From Chara braunii (taxonomy: Eukaryota > Streptophyta > Charophyceae > Charales > Characeae): a stretch of DNA of 35,562 bases. The stretch lies in contig BFEA01000861.1 in NCBI GenBank assembly GCA_003427395.1, positions 215,508-251,069 on the forward strand, in the 5' to 3' direction. Below are positions 21,743-31,375 of this stretch, one piece after another; position 1 is the stretch's first letter, and each line of letters begins with the position of its first letter. The translations under genes and the position numbers were made by a program. The notes beneath the pieces were generated by a model. It made no database searches. It worked only from the letters and a program-made list of their open reading frames with translations, and was not told the DNA's origin.

Positions 21743-22204
21743 CTAGCCAGGGCGAGGGTTATCGTTATCGGGTGGAGCGCGTGGATCAGGAATGAACCTG
21801 ACGTAACCATCGTTCTGCGGGTTAGGCCACCTCATACGCATCACCTCCTCGAATTCCGGCGGCAGTCTCTGACGGCGAGTGTAACCTCAGAGGTTCACGA
21901 ACTCCCTGTACCCGGCGAATCTGTTAGTCGCGGCGTCCAGTCCATCGTTTCCCACGAGAATATGCAAAAACTGGTCATTGCGGTCCTCCTCACCGACATA
22001 CACAACCGCGGTTCCAACCAACAACGCAGGATGCGGCCATGCTGCTCGTATTTGATCCGCGGGTCCTGGGCGACGTGCTGCGACGGCTGCTGGCCCTTGC
22101 CCGGGGCCCCCTCGACCGCGCACAACTCTACGTCTTGGTTGACGGCCATACACCATGTCCCCATCATCTTCGTTGTTGGGTGCTTGAGGTTGTGCCTGCT
22201 CCAT
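21743..22204 (-). pseudogene. Unknown small protein with one in-frame TGA
   Basis: An ATG at 22202-22204 opens a frame that reads MEQAQPQAPNNEDDGDMVYG, then an Arg/Gly/Pro-rich part (RRRVVRGRGG), then a compact region with LLVGTAVVYVGEEDRNDQFLHILVGNDG. A TGA at 21887-21889 interrupts it. The same frame continues with GYTRRQRLPPEFEEVMRMRW and FIPDPRAPPDNDNPRPG to a TAG at 21743-21745. Continuity of frame and composition across the TGA argues for one gene with a recent nonsense change; CGA to TGA by CpG decay would fit. No domain is recognised. The RG-rich part suggests RNA or DNA binding. Confidence 0.4.
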
Positions 22205-22247
22205 TATAGTGTCGCGTCGTGAGTATCTGCAACAGATGCGGTGGAAG

Positions 22248-22535
22248 TTAGTGTCGGTCGCAGGACATGGGAAAGCAATATCCAAAAAAATCTTCTACAC
22301 TGCAGACAGAGTATGGCGGACAAACGACAAACCTCCACACACCGTTTTGCACAACAGTGCCATAGTGGGTCTCGAGGAGACGATACACAAGAGGATACAC
22401 AACATCATACATTTTATCACCGGGCGTCGGTCGGAGAACGAGGTGATTGAAGTGTGTCATCGGCTTTGACATTAGAACTCGAACATGGTCGACGGCATGA
22501 TCACGAATGTATATCTCGGTTGTCAGTCTGACCAC
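22248..22535 (-). CDS. Unknown minus-strand ORF upstream of 21743-22204
   Basis: 95 codons with a folded-protein look: TEIYIRDHAVDHVRVLMSK, THFNHLVLRPTPGDKMYDVV, YRLLETHYGTVVQNGVW. It is in a different frame from the ORF that follows on the same strand 44 bp later, so the two could be exons of one gene or frameshifted parts of one ORF. No family is recognised, and it has no signal or membrane segment. Confidence 0.3.
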   Translation of the reverse strand: MVRLTTEIYIRDHAVDHVRVLMSKPMTHFNHLVLRPTPGDKMYDVVYPLVYRLLETHYGTVVQNGVWRFVVCPPYSVCSVEDFFGYCFPMSCDRH

Positions 22536-22559
22536 CTGGTTATCTTCGACGCCAACAAC

Positions 22560-23029
22560 GAAATGTCGTCATTGAAGTTTGTCCCTGTTTTTTAAATATG
22601 GCACCTCGTCAACTGTTTGTGTCACCGGCGTCATGGACTCATAATAATAAGCGATGTTGCCGTTAAGAAGACTCGCGGAATGGTAATATTGAAAAACGAA
22701 AGGAAAGCACATAATGATTGCGTGATGTCGTCCGTGTGTTGATAGCACTGCAACTCACTGAAACTAATAACGTGACAAGAAAGCACCGCAATTGTACAAT
22801 GCGAATGGCAAAACGTAAGCGGGATGGCAAATACAAATGGTAGAGCCAACGCGACCCTTTCGCATTACGCATAGTAATAACTTACACGAACCAAAAAAAA
22901 AAAACTCGGGCGTAGGACCACAGGGGATTGAGAGCAAAAAAAACAGTAGTTGAAACGAAGAACGAGTCGAAAAGAAAAAAATAAAAAAATTAAAATCGAT
23001 TTTGTTATTTCCGACCATTAAGCTTTCAA
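22560..23029. other. No gene recognised
   Basis: Mixed sequence with A runs at 22892-22903 and 22937-22990. Minus-strand frames here are short and become Phe-rich in the A runs. Confidence 0.4.
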
Positions 23030-23600
23030 CTACATCCACGAGTCCAAGTTTGAGGGCCCGGGACAACGACCGAACTGTTTTTGCTTCTTCAACTTTTGAG
23101 AATTTTGTCCTTCACAGCCAGCAGAGTTATGATCCTCGTCAGGACCCAAACCCCGAGACGACACGGAAACATGCGACCTTGAATTGTCCCGGGATATACT
23201 GACTGAGTCGGGCGTCTGGGTCGTGCTTCCTGATAGGGACACCGCAGCTTGTGGCAAAGAGAAACCGAGTTGGACTTCAGTGCCGCCATGAATGTCGCCG
23301 ACCGAAACAACGAACGGAGTCGAAGGGTTAGGGGAATCGACACGAGGCTTGCCTCCTCGCTCAGCAGACGTTGCTCACGGATTGTGCAAAGAGCCTCCCG
23401 ATTATCCAATTCTTTGTTTTTTTTTCGCATTTACGACACAATTGTTTGCATCCGGCAATACGATGTCGACAGCACAGCACGTGCGTTGTTCAGGTCGTTT
23501 GTCACCGTCTCTATATGTTTATCTATCTCGTCGAGGTCATATTTGTCTTCATTGCCTTCCGGGTGTGACTGGTCGAGGCCGTCCGTTATGCATGGTGGCA
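23030..23600 (-). pseudogene. Possible coiled-coil coding remnant
   Basis: On the minus strand a frame from about 23555 reads GNEDKYDLDEIDKHIETV then TNDLNNARAVLSTSY. After a TAA just before an ATG, it continues as KKNKELDNREALCTIREQRLLSEEASL (23430 to about 23300). Heptad-like spacing of Leu/Ile suggests a coiled coil. A second frame (23257-23030) is Ser/Arg/Gly-rich. The stop and an A9 tract at 23416 break the frame. No family is recognised. Confidence 0.25.
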
Positions 23601-23779
23601 GACGGCGCATACGCTAACGGAGCGAAACCTTTTTTCGGTCATCACGAGGATTTATGGCACGAACACAGAATGATCGACGTGATATCTGAAAACACCAAAC
23701 AAGAAACAAGAGTCGTGAACACATCGCTAATTATGGGTCGACGATGACGTCGCACACCGTTCATGAACATCGTATATAT

Positions 23780-23817
23780 CGTCACAAACAGAACTGCCCG
23801 GTAAGTATATATATATG

Positions 23818-23848
<31 letters not shown>

Positions 23849-23881
23849 GTATATATATATATGTATATATATATATGTATA

Positions 23882-23913
<32 letters not shown>
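23780..23913. repeat. Family B stub and (TA)n with TG interruptions
   Basis: Positions 23780-23804 match the start of family B (cgtcacaaacag, then aactgcccggtaa). (TA)n with regularly spaced tgta interruptions then runs to the end of the next element at 23913. Confidence 0.8.
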
Positions 23914-23918
<5 letters not shown>

Positions 23919-24690
23919 GGTTACCTGACCGAACGTTCGGGGGCCCCCGGGCTGGCCCCCGAACGTCCGGGTGTTCGGGGTCCCATTCCGGGGCCGAACA
24001 CCTCCAGGTTTGGCCCCCGCCAAAAACACATTCGGGGTCTAAAAATAAGTTTTGTTTTCTGAATGTTTTTTTGTGAGTTCTCTATGATGTAACCTACATG
24101 CCTATAAATTTTGAAGCCATTCTGCTAAAACCAAACAACATTAAAAATCATCAAAGATAGGGGTGTTAAAACGTGCTCGCCCACTCACTATTTTGTTTTT
24201 TTTCACTTTTAACTTTTTGTTTTCACTTTATTTCGGAGCCTAAAAAAACTTATTATTTTTTTAAAACAAATTAATGAGTTATTGATTATGTAAACTACGT
24301 ATCTGTAAATTTTCAGGGCATTTGCCAATGCCAAAAAATAATTAAAAATCGGCAAAGATGGCGGTGTCGAAAAGGTGCTGGCACACTCACTCATTTTAAT
24401 TCTCTTTTTAGTTTTTCTTATTTTTATCATATTGTTTATTTTCTGTATTTGATTTTTAATTCAAATTTGGTAAAGAATTTGGATGTAGTGCCCAGGCAAA
24501 TGTTGTTTAGTTTATTGTTTTCCATAACATATTTGTTTTTCGGAATTTTTTGAAAACTTATTTTTTTTTTTGTTTTTTTTTTTTTGGTCCTCGTTCGGCC
24601 CGAACGGCCGAACGCCTTCCAAAGGGGTCCCGTACGTTTGATCGTTCGGGTTCGGGCGTTCGGCCCGTCCCGAACGCCGATAACCCTGTA
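23914..24690. mobile_element. Non-autonomous DNA element, family A, copy 1 (complete)
   Basis: 777 bp, bounded by tacagggttacc at the left and its near inverse ggttatcg / taaccctgta at the right, both directly against (TA)n. The outer ~100 bp of each side are GC-rich with many CCGAACG/CGTTCGG inverted motifs. The core is AT-rich and holds two tandem versions of a ~200 bp unit containing aaaatc(g/a)(g/t)caaagat. No ORF codes for a transposase. The TIR-like ends and TA flanks fit a MITE-like element that inserts at TA, probably with a TA duplication that the microsatellite hides. Confidence 0.75.
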
Positions 24691-24921
24691 TATTGTGACA
24701 ATATATAAATATATATATATATATATAGTCAGTGAAACTCCGACGAAACAGTTTGTCACAGCCCCTCGTTTGTTGTCCTCTTCTCTCTCTCTGCCTACGG
24801 TTTACCGGGCAGTTCTGTTTGTGACGATATATATATATATATATAGATTCATGTTTATATTTTATATTCCCATCCCGGAGTGTTTTCATTTCGTGCTCGA
24901 TCTTATCTGTACGATAGGATA

Positions 24922-24995
<74 letters not shown>
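24691..24995. repeat. (TA)n tracts around an inverted family B copy
   Basis: (TA)n (24706-24727) and (TA)n from 24827 enclose an inverted copy of family B (24728-24826; it starts gtcagtgaaactcc and ends gttctgtttgtgacg). A long (TA)n then runs from 24926 into the assembly gap. Confidence 0.8.
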
Positions 24996-25528
24996 NNNNN
25001 NNNNNNNNNNNNNNNNNNNNNNNNNNNNNNNNNNNNNNNNNNNNNNNNNNNNNNNNNNNNNNNNNNNNNNNNNNNNNNNNNNNNNNNNNNNNNNNNNNNN
25101 NNNNNNNNNNNNNNNNNNNNNNNNNNNNNNNNNNNNNNNNNNNNNNNNNNNNNNNNNNNNNNNNNNNNNNNNNNNNNNNNNNNNNNNNNNNNNNNNNNNN
25201 NNNNNNNNNNNNNNNNNNNNNNNNNNNNNNNNNNNNNNNNNNNNNNNNNNNNNNNNNNNNNNNNNNNNNNNNNNNNNNNNNNNNNNNNNNNNNNNNNNNN
25301 NNNNNNNNNNNNNNNNNNNNNNNNNNNNNNNNNNNNNNNNNNNNNNNNNNNNNNNNNNNNNNNNNNNNNNNNNNNNNNNNNNNNNNNNNNNNNNNNNNNN
25401 NNNNNNNNNNNNNNNNNNNNNNNNNNNNNNNNNNNNNNNNNNNNNNNNNNNNNNNNNNNNNNNNNNNNNNNNNNNNNNNNNNNNNNNNNNNNNNNNNNNN
25501 NNNNNNNNNNNNNNNNNNNNNNNNNNNN
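24996..25528. other. Assembly gap (533 N)
   Basis: Run of N immediately after (TA)n. The missing sequence probably includes the rest of the (TA)n and the left half of the family A copy whose right half begins at 25529. Confidence 0.95.
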
Positions 25529-25754
25529 GTTTTGACACCACCATCTTTGCCGATTTTTCATTATTGTTTGGCTCCACAGAATGACTTCAAAATTGAGAGA
25601 CAGGTAACTTACATAACAGAAAACTCACAAAACAAAAATCAGAAAACAATAATAATTTTTGGGTACCAAAATATTTTTTTGCGGGGTCCGAACCCCTTCG
25701 AGTTCGGGGGTCAGCTTAGGGGTCTCCATACGTTCGGCCTGGCAACTCTGTGTA
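25529..25754. mobile_element. Family A, copy 2 (left part lost in gap)
   Basis: Matches the right 250 bp of the copy at 32363-33124 in the same orientation: the caccaccatctttgccgattttt block, then actcacaaaa, then a GC-rich end finishing ggcctggcaactctgtgta against (TA)n. It is more diverged than the other copies. Confidence 0.7.
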
Positions 25755-25770
25755 TATATATATATATATA

Positions 25771-26082
25771 CAAGGTTACTTGACCGAACGTTCGGGGGGC
25801 CCCGGGCTGGCCCCCGAACGCTCGGGGGCCCCCGGGCTGGCCCCCGAACGTTCGGGCGTTCGGGGTCCCGTTCGGGGGCCGAACACCTCCAGGTTCGGCC
25901 CCCGCCAAAAAATGTTTCGGGGCCTAAAAATAAGTTTTTTTTTCTGAATGTTTTTTTGTGAGTTCTCTATGATGTAACCTACACGCCTATAAATTTAGAA
26001 ACCATTCTGCTAAGCCAAAAAAACATTGAAAATCGTTCAAGATGGGGGTGTCAAAACGTGCTCGCCCAATCACTATTTCGGG
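25771..26082. mobile_element. Family A, copy 3, left part, split by the Penelope-like element
   Basis: Begins caaggttacttgaccgaacg after (TA)n and aligns with 23914-24190 (GC-rich end with CGTTCGG motifs, then ctataaattt and ctcgccca). It stops at tatttcggg (26074-26082). The rest of the copy resumes at 31377, 5.3 kb away. Confidence 0.8.
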
Positions 26083-26085
26083 TGA

Positions 26086-26347
26086 GTGAGAATGCATCCA
26101 ATGTTCAAGCGTTGACTCCCTCACCCGATATCGAAACACTTACACAACGGACAGAATCCACACCAAAGCATTCAGAAGACGAGAGAAAGAGAGAGAGAGA
26201 GGGGTGAGGAGAAAGAGGGGGGGGGGAAGAAGGAAAGAAAGTAGACAATACACCAGGATATAAAATGTTGTCTCCCGAACGCGACTTCGAAAAATATTCA
26301 AAAGAAACAAGCGGCGTGGACCCGACTAGTTTCGGTCGGCCGCCACC
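26086..26347 (-). repeat. 3' terminal repeat (pLTR) of the Penelope-like element
   Basis: 262 bp that match 31104-31366. Outside the purine tract only about four substitutions are visible (for example gatatc/gatagc and cggaca/cgaaca), roughly 98% identity. In element sense it runs ggtggcggccgacc to gcattctcac and contains a ~60 bp pyrimidine-rich tract. The element-sense upstream side (26348-26388) adds the first half of a hammerhead-like motif and ends in gactaact on the plus strand. Confidence 0.9.
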
Positions 26348-26371
26348 AGCTCTCCTCAGGGTTCTTGTCGG
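26303..26371 (-). ncRNA. Candidate hammerhead ribozyme in the 3' pLTR
   Basis: In element sense the core CUGANGA is present as CTGAGGA (26359-26353). GAAA followed by ctagtc (26333-26324) forms the palindrome actagt, giving the minimal dimer-type stem III, with C17 at 26324 as the predicted cleavage residue. Stem I can form from cc next to gg at the core plus an outer acaag/cttgt helix (26368-26364 with 26311-26307), separated by an internal loop. Stem II (19 nt between the two core boxes) is weak: only a short ggt/acc pairing is evident. Hammerhead motifs with tiny stem III are known from Penelope-like elements. Activity here is unproven. Confidence 0.45.
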
Positions 26372-26894
26372 TCGTGAGGTGACTAACTATACTCGAGTGC
26401 ATCTATATATATCATGTGTACTGACTAAAGACCCGTAACGAAGAAAACTTAGGACTTGCCGAATAGTATCAGATACACCTGGAACCTTCACCGACAGACT
26501 ACACCATACGACCCTCGAAACCGTGACATCTTGACCAGTAAACAGACGGCGCAGACCATCAGACAAAAGATCTACGAATCGAAGCTACTCGAATGTCCTG
26601 TCAAACCGCCTAAGGGACCTCAATCTTCGAACTCGAGTACCCCATATCAGGCCTTGGGACTGACACCCACCGGCCCATCTTCCAAATAACCGGCCTTGGG
26701 ACTGATACCCGCCGGCCAAACTGACACCCACTCTGATCCCAAAAAATTTTCCACAGACTACCGACGAACTGCATTGGGGACCAAGTGCAGAAATGACCCC
26801 ACGACCACGCTTCTTTCTTAATCACCAGTCTTCAAATGAGAGATGTCAAAGAGTGGCCCCATCGAGAGTTACCCATCGTGCATACCTCCCTATT
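26348..26894 (-). other. 3' untranslated part of the Penelope-like element
   Basis: Between the thumb-region stop and the 3' pLTR there is no coding frame with a recognisable domain, and in particular no second GIY-YIG nuclease. A 42 bp unit beginning ggccttgggactga occurs twice (26650 and 26692). Confidence 0.5.
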
Positions 26895-29105
26895 TCAATA
26901 AACTCTACCGTTGAAAAACCGATGCCAGCCTGTAAGAATGGGAATCCAATGCTCCCAACACCGCGCATGCTTACGGAAAAAAATTATCAATGCGCTATCG
27001 AAATAGTTATCCGGATACTGTCGTAACCACAATTCGTTCTTCAAGGTAAAGAGGAAAGACAATTCCAACCCGGTAACCGAAGTAAAAGTCCTAGCCCTGT
27101 GCAAAAAAGAAGTGATCACCGCAAGCTTCTGTTGCCGACTAGAAAAGGAACAGTAATCCTGGATGCTCTGGAAAATCAATGGTTCATTCACCTTTCCTCT
27201 CCGATTCTTATGAGTGGCCACGCAGATGACCCTGCACGGGTTTTCCACAACTGTCAAAATGCAACCAATGAAGTCTCATTCCTGACTTGTATTGGTTTGC
27301 TCCAACACCAACCCTTTATCATAACAGTTACGAAAACGATCCATAATCCACTCAGCCTTGACCAACGAGGTGTTCTTCGACGACTGTGCTATAACAAAGA
27401 ACGACACATCATCCACAATCCTAAACCCATACACCAGGCTCCTATCCGAACCCAAAGATGTCATAAATAAATACTCATTATGCGCACACAAAAGACAAGC
27501 CAAAGCAGGGCTTGTGGATTTTCCCATGGGAATACCAACGATCTGACGTACCAGCCTTCCTGCAACCATCACGTAAGAATTATCCTGCTCATATTGGACA
27601 AATACGAAGATCTGCGAAAAACTCAATTTAATCCAACCCTCCTCACCCTTACCTTTGGACAACCGCACCATCTTGCCGTGCATCCGAACTAAAACTGCAA
27701 AAAATCCCTCAGAAGACCAGAAATCCAAGATCCAGCGAAGAGAACGCAAAATAAAGTAGTATTGAAGATTAGAAAACATCTCTTTAATATCGAACGAGCC
27801 CCCGATCAGAATTTCATTCTTCCTCACATGCCCATTGATCATCATAATTCTCTGCATAACATCCGATGTACAACGCAGATTGAAGTGCATTTTCTCAGGG
27901 ATCCTCCACAACAAAAAATTCACAGCTCTTGCCACACGTTTACTGCCCGTTACAGAACCTTCAGTATTCGATGGACAAATCGACCGCCATCTCGAGCTAT
28001 CTTTGTGCTTAGGTAGACAAAAGACTCGACCAACCGTACCGTTCATCCTCCACTTCCCGTACTTTGTGAACTGACGTTCTTCATAGATCTGCTTACACGA
28101 CTTGACAACGTCCTCCTCTGACTCCGACATCGGGACGAATGAAGCATTATCCAAAAATAGTTTCTTCAACCCCTCCCCGTAGATAGTCGGACAACAAACA
28201 AAAGTGTCACCGAGATTGTGATCTAAGGGAGAACATACCAAACCATCCAATTTCTTCTTCTGATATTTGACCATATCCAAAGAAAAATTGCTTCGATCAG
28301 ACTGAGATGAGCAAATAGAGGCACCTTCAAGAATGCAAGAATCAAGCAAACCTGGAACAAAGTGGTCGTGATGGAGAGCAGGAAGAGAATCAACCGTAGC
28401 AAAGGAAGCAATGATCTGACGCTCGAGAACAGATACTGGATCACCACAGGTCGGATGAAGAATGTTTTTAGAGTTGCGCATGCAGCCGGGAAAGAAGTCC
28501 GTCGTACTGATTCGAAACGAAACATGACCGTTGACTCGGGGCAACGACCCATCAACCCCCGCACACACACACCGAAATTCACCACTCCTTACCGCCACGT
28601 GGTGGTTGTGCAAAAAATCCCACACGCACTTATTTCTGCACCATACCACCCGTAATCGTCTGATTAACATATCCCCCCATGCCGGATCAATACTAAACTT
28701 ATTTATCAGGGACGCAGCTGCCTTCCTTATTCCTGCCTTGCAAAACCGATCATCGAAGACAATTCTAATCACCAATCTCTGACGAATATGAATGCCGAAC
28801 CGTTGCGCAACCACCTCAGATAGAATAATACGAAGTCTACCCCTCGTCCGTTTGTCTTGAAAACAACGAACCGCGGAAAAAGCATATACGAGCCTACCGA
28901 ACTCCCATGTCTTGAGCTCACATCGGGAGCAAGGATGACTAAGAAACTTAGACAGAGTCGGCTTAAGTGTCAGCGATCGTCTACAGAAAGGAAAAAAAAC
29001 AGCGCCACCCCGTCTTTCAACCAACCCTTCGAACCCTTCAACTGATCTTTGCCGAAATAACAAGAAACCACAGAAGAACTGTAACATCGTTTCAACACCT
29101 TCCAA
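26895..29105 (-). pseudogene. Reverse transcriptase of the Penelope-like element
   Basis: The frame 29105-27276 encodes 609 residues. RT features in order are WRSICPS (basic motif before the palm), FDIKEMFSNL with the first catalytic Asp at residue 439, GIPMGKSTSPALACLL (motif B, from about 524) and FRIVDDVSFFV with the DD pair at 565-566. The frame meets a TGA at 27276-27278. The same frame then continues to 26895 and carries the thumb-like part with FSSRQQKLAVITSFLHRAR, typical of Penelope-like RTs. Upstream, an A8 tract (28987-28994) separates this frame from 29260-28970, which carries further plausible coding. The enzyme would copy element RNA at nicked target DNA. This copy has at least one nonsense codon and two frame changes. 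Confidence 0.85.
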
Positions 29106-29260
29106 TTGTCCAACAGAAGAGGACCATCACGGCAAACCACCAGTACCTTATTAATAGACTCGTCTCGACAAAAATTTAAAATGCGAAGAAGACTCGTAGA
29201 AGACAGCCGCATGAAGCATGAAAAGTCAACAACGAAACATTTCGGATTAGTCGATCGCAC
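28970..29260 (-). pseudogene. Linker between GIY-YIG and RT, out of frame
   Basis: 96 codons in a third minus-strand frame, bridging the nuclease and RT frames. The sequence KCFVVDFSCFMRLSSTSLLRI, with VLVVCRDGPLLLDNWKVLKRC after it, looks like folded protein and lies where the region before the RT palm would be. It ends just after an A8/T8 tract where the RT frame can take over. It is best read as part of ORF2 displaced by indels, and single-base homopolymer errors in the assembly could explain the second shift. Confidence 0.55.
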
Positions 29261-29792
29261 TTCCCTAGCTTCCTTTTCAAACGGAGCTTCTCTCTCTTTC
29301 TCGGACGTCGCCTCTTGGCTTTCTTCGGTTTATCCCTTGAATTTAATGACGAAGAAAAAAGACGAATATAAAACCGTTCAGTATCCTCCAAATCGTCCTT
29401 GGAACATACGCAGACTAGAATAGCCACATACTTCTCTGCCCCGCACCGTCTCAACCAACAATACAGTCGTTCATTTCTCCTCCCCTTCGCAATCACTGCT
29501 TCATTACATGCCCTGTACACATGTTCATTCCATCTAGTTTCCACATCTCTGCCCGTGCTTCCTACATATAAATGACGATACCAAGGAGACACTAACACGT
29601 AAACCAACGGCCCCTTCAGAATCCCCCCGGACAACCACCACCTTGAGACACACGAAGAAAGGATAGACGCCCAGGGAACCAACCCAAGCAAGATGAGCAC
29701 GACAACTACCAAACGAAACAATGCATCGACCGCCTTACACCGAAGATTACGAGTAGAAGGAGAACGAAAATCAACATACTTAGCTGCTAAGG
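29176..29792 (-). pseudogene. GIY-YIG endonuclease domain of the Penelope-like element (ORF2 N-terminus)
   Basis: The frame is open from just after a TAG at about 29793 and has no ATG before the domain. Counting from the TTG at 29721, a hydrophobic stretch (LVVVVLILLGLV) is followed by the GIY-like LVYVLVSP (39-46), the YIG-like LYVGST (51-56), the conserved Arg in RWNEHVY (63), the catalytic Glu in DLEDTERFYI (115) and the closing Asn in LNSRD (127). A very basic stretch (KPKKAKRRRPRKREKL) comes next. GIY-YIG nucleases nick the target DNA to prime reverse transcription. Being upstream of the RT on the same strand, this is the permuted arrangement. After about residue 160 the coding trace moves to another frame. 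Confidence 0.8.
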
Positions 29793-29822
29793 ACTATAGA
29801 TTAGTCGTGCTCGGGAGGGACC

Positions 29823-31017
29823 CTATGAATCAACGTAGTCCCCCCCATCCTCTTTGTTGCCCTCATTGCCCCCGTCATCCGAGATCTCCTGCACAGCCGC
29901 CTTCTTGCCAAATGTCTTTTCAACCCGCTTGGCGATGATCTCCGTAATCGTGTCGGGTATAGTTGTATACTTCACACCCTCCTTCGAACGAATCTCCATA
30001 AGATCGTTTTTTCTCTTCGTTCGCAGTTCCGTCCTTGCTTCGCGAATGAAGACATCTCGGTCGCTCTCTTGAGCCACATCCTCCCATGCAATCGTCTTCT
30101 TCTTCCCACGTACCGTCCTCGCACCTGATCCGCCCGCCTCATCTAGTTTCTGTTGAAAAGCAGACCGAGGAGCATTCTTCGCAGCTTCAATCTTCGCCAA
30201 TTCTTCTTTCAACTTCGCATTTTCCTGCTCAGCCTCCCGTCTTATGTTCAACTCCTGTTGAGGCGCTCTCGTGCTGCTGCTTTATCATTCGCAACGCTTC
30301 CTCCAACGAATCCACTCGCTTATTCGCGACGGCCGCTGCTTCCACCCTAACCTTCATCTCCTCATGCTCTTGTAACAGACGTGCCAATACCGCGTCGTCC
30401 CTTACGATGGGCTGACTAGTAGAAGCCTCGTCATTCCTTATTGCCCTACTCTGAGATAGCCGTAAACTCTCAATTTCTTTCTCAAGTTTCTCAATCTTGT
30501 GCTCGTCCGCTCCTGAGTTCTTCTTCTGATTTTGAAATGACTCGCATACAGTATCCAGCCTAGCATTCATAGCATCGCCTAACTCCTTCTGAAATGATTC
30601 TCTTTCTTTTCTATCCTTGAGACGTCGTTCTTTGTCCTCCCTTTCCTTCTTCAATTTTTCTTCTTCTTGTAGACGTGCTGCTTCTTTCTTCATTGCCACA
30701 TCGTACCAGGCTCTCATTTTTGCCACCGAATCTTCAAGAGCCATCACTCGCTGGTTGGTATGAAACCAGCCACTACCTTTCGTGTACTGACCATTGGAAT
30801 TACCGGACGCAGACACCGCTGCATTAGAAACCAGTGGGACAGGGGGCGGAGGAGGAGGAGGCGGGGGAGGAGGAGGAAGCGAAGCAGCAGGCAAGGCAAG
30901 AATCGGAGCCTGGCCAGGATTAGGAATAGTAAATTTATGAGTACACCACCGAACGAAATGGTTGGGATCGCCGCAATTGTAACAAGTGCGAACATTAACA
31001 AGAGCGAGATTAGCCAT
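29823..31017 (-). pseudogene. ORF1 of the Penelope-like element: zinc knuckle and coiled coils, gag-like
   Basis: From the ATG at 31017 (MANLALVNVR) a CX2CX4HX4C zinc knuckle follows at once (C-YN-C-GDPN-H-FVRW-C). A proline run of about twelve residues comes next, then long charged coiled coils (EEEKLKKEREDKERRLKDRK and EHKIEKLEKEIESLRLSQ). The first frame stops at 30229. A one-base shift in the cagcagcac stretch near 30270 moves coding into the frame that runs to 29823 (AEQENAKLKEELAKIEAAKN, then a basic/helical part and an acidic Asp/Gly/Glu end). The full product would be about 400 residues. A zinc knuckle plus coiled coil suggests an RNA-binding, self-associating protein comparable to retrotransposon gag/ORF1p. 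It sits between the 5' pLTR and the nuclease on the same strand. Confidence 0.7.
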
Positions 31018-31103
31018 AGCTAACACGGATGTCGTCAACCGTAATAGTACGAAGCCACGCGTAGCGTAGTCTAACCTCTACGACGGTTACTCCGCGAAAT
31101 AAA

Positions 31104-31375
31104 GTGAGAATGCATCCAATGTTCAAGCGTTGACTCCCTCACCCGATAGCGAAACACTTACACAACGAACAGAATCCACACCAAAGCATTCAGAAAACGA
31201 GAGAAAGAGAGAGAGAGAGGGTGGGAGGAGAGAGAGAGGGGGGGGAAGAAGGAAAGAAAGTAGACAATACACCAGGATATAAAATGCTGTCTCCCGAACG
31301 CGACTTCGAAAAATATTCAAAAGAAACAAGCGGCGTGGACCCGACTAGTTTCGGTCGGCCGCCACCCGACTAACT
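31104..31375 (-). repeat. 5' terminal repeat (pLTR) of the Penelope-like element
   Basis: 31104-31366 matches 26086-26347. After one base, gactaact (31368-31375) follows, which in the 3' copy occurs only after another 33 bp (26348-26380). If that short match is homologous, the 5' copy lacks the 33 bp containing the CTGAGGA half of the hammerhead-like motif. The flanking tatttcggg follows directly. Confidence 0.85.

Noticed and set aside
24512-25783. Frames of 349-399 codons on both strands across the large N gap
   Set aside because: Most of the length is N or (TA)n reading Tyr-Ile; no coding evidence.
26086-31366. Interpretation as an ordinary LTR retrotransposon
   Set aside because: The terminal repeats lack TG...CA ends, there is no protease, RNase H or integrase, and the RT is accompanied by GIY-YIG, which points to a Penelope-like element.
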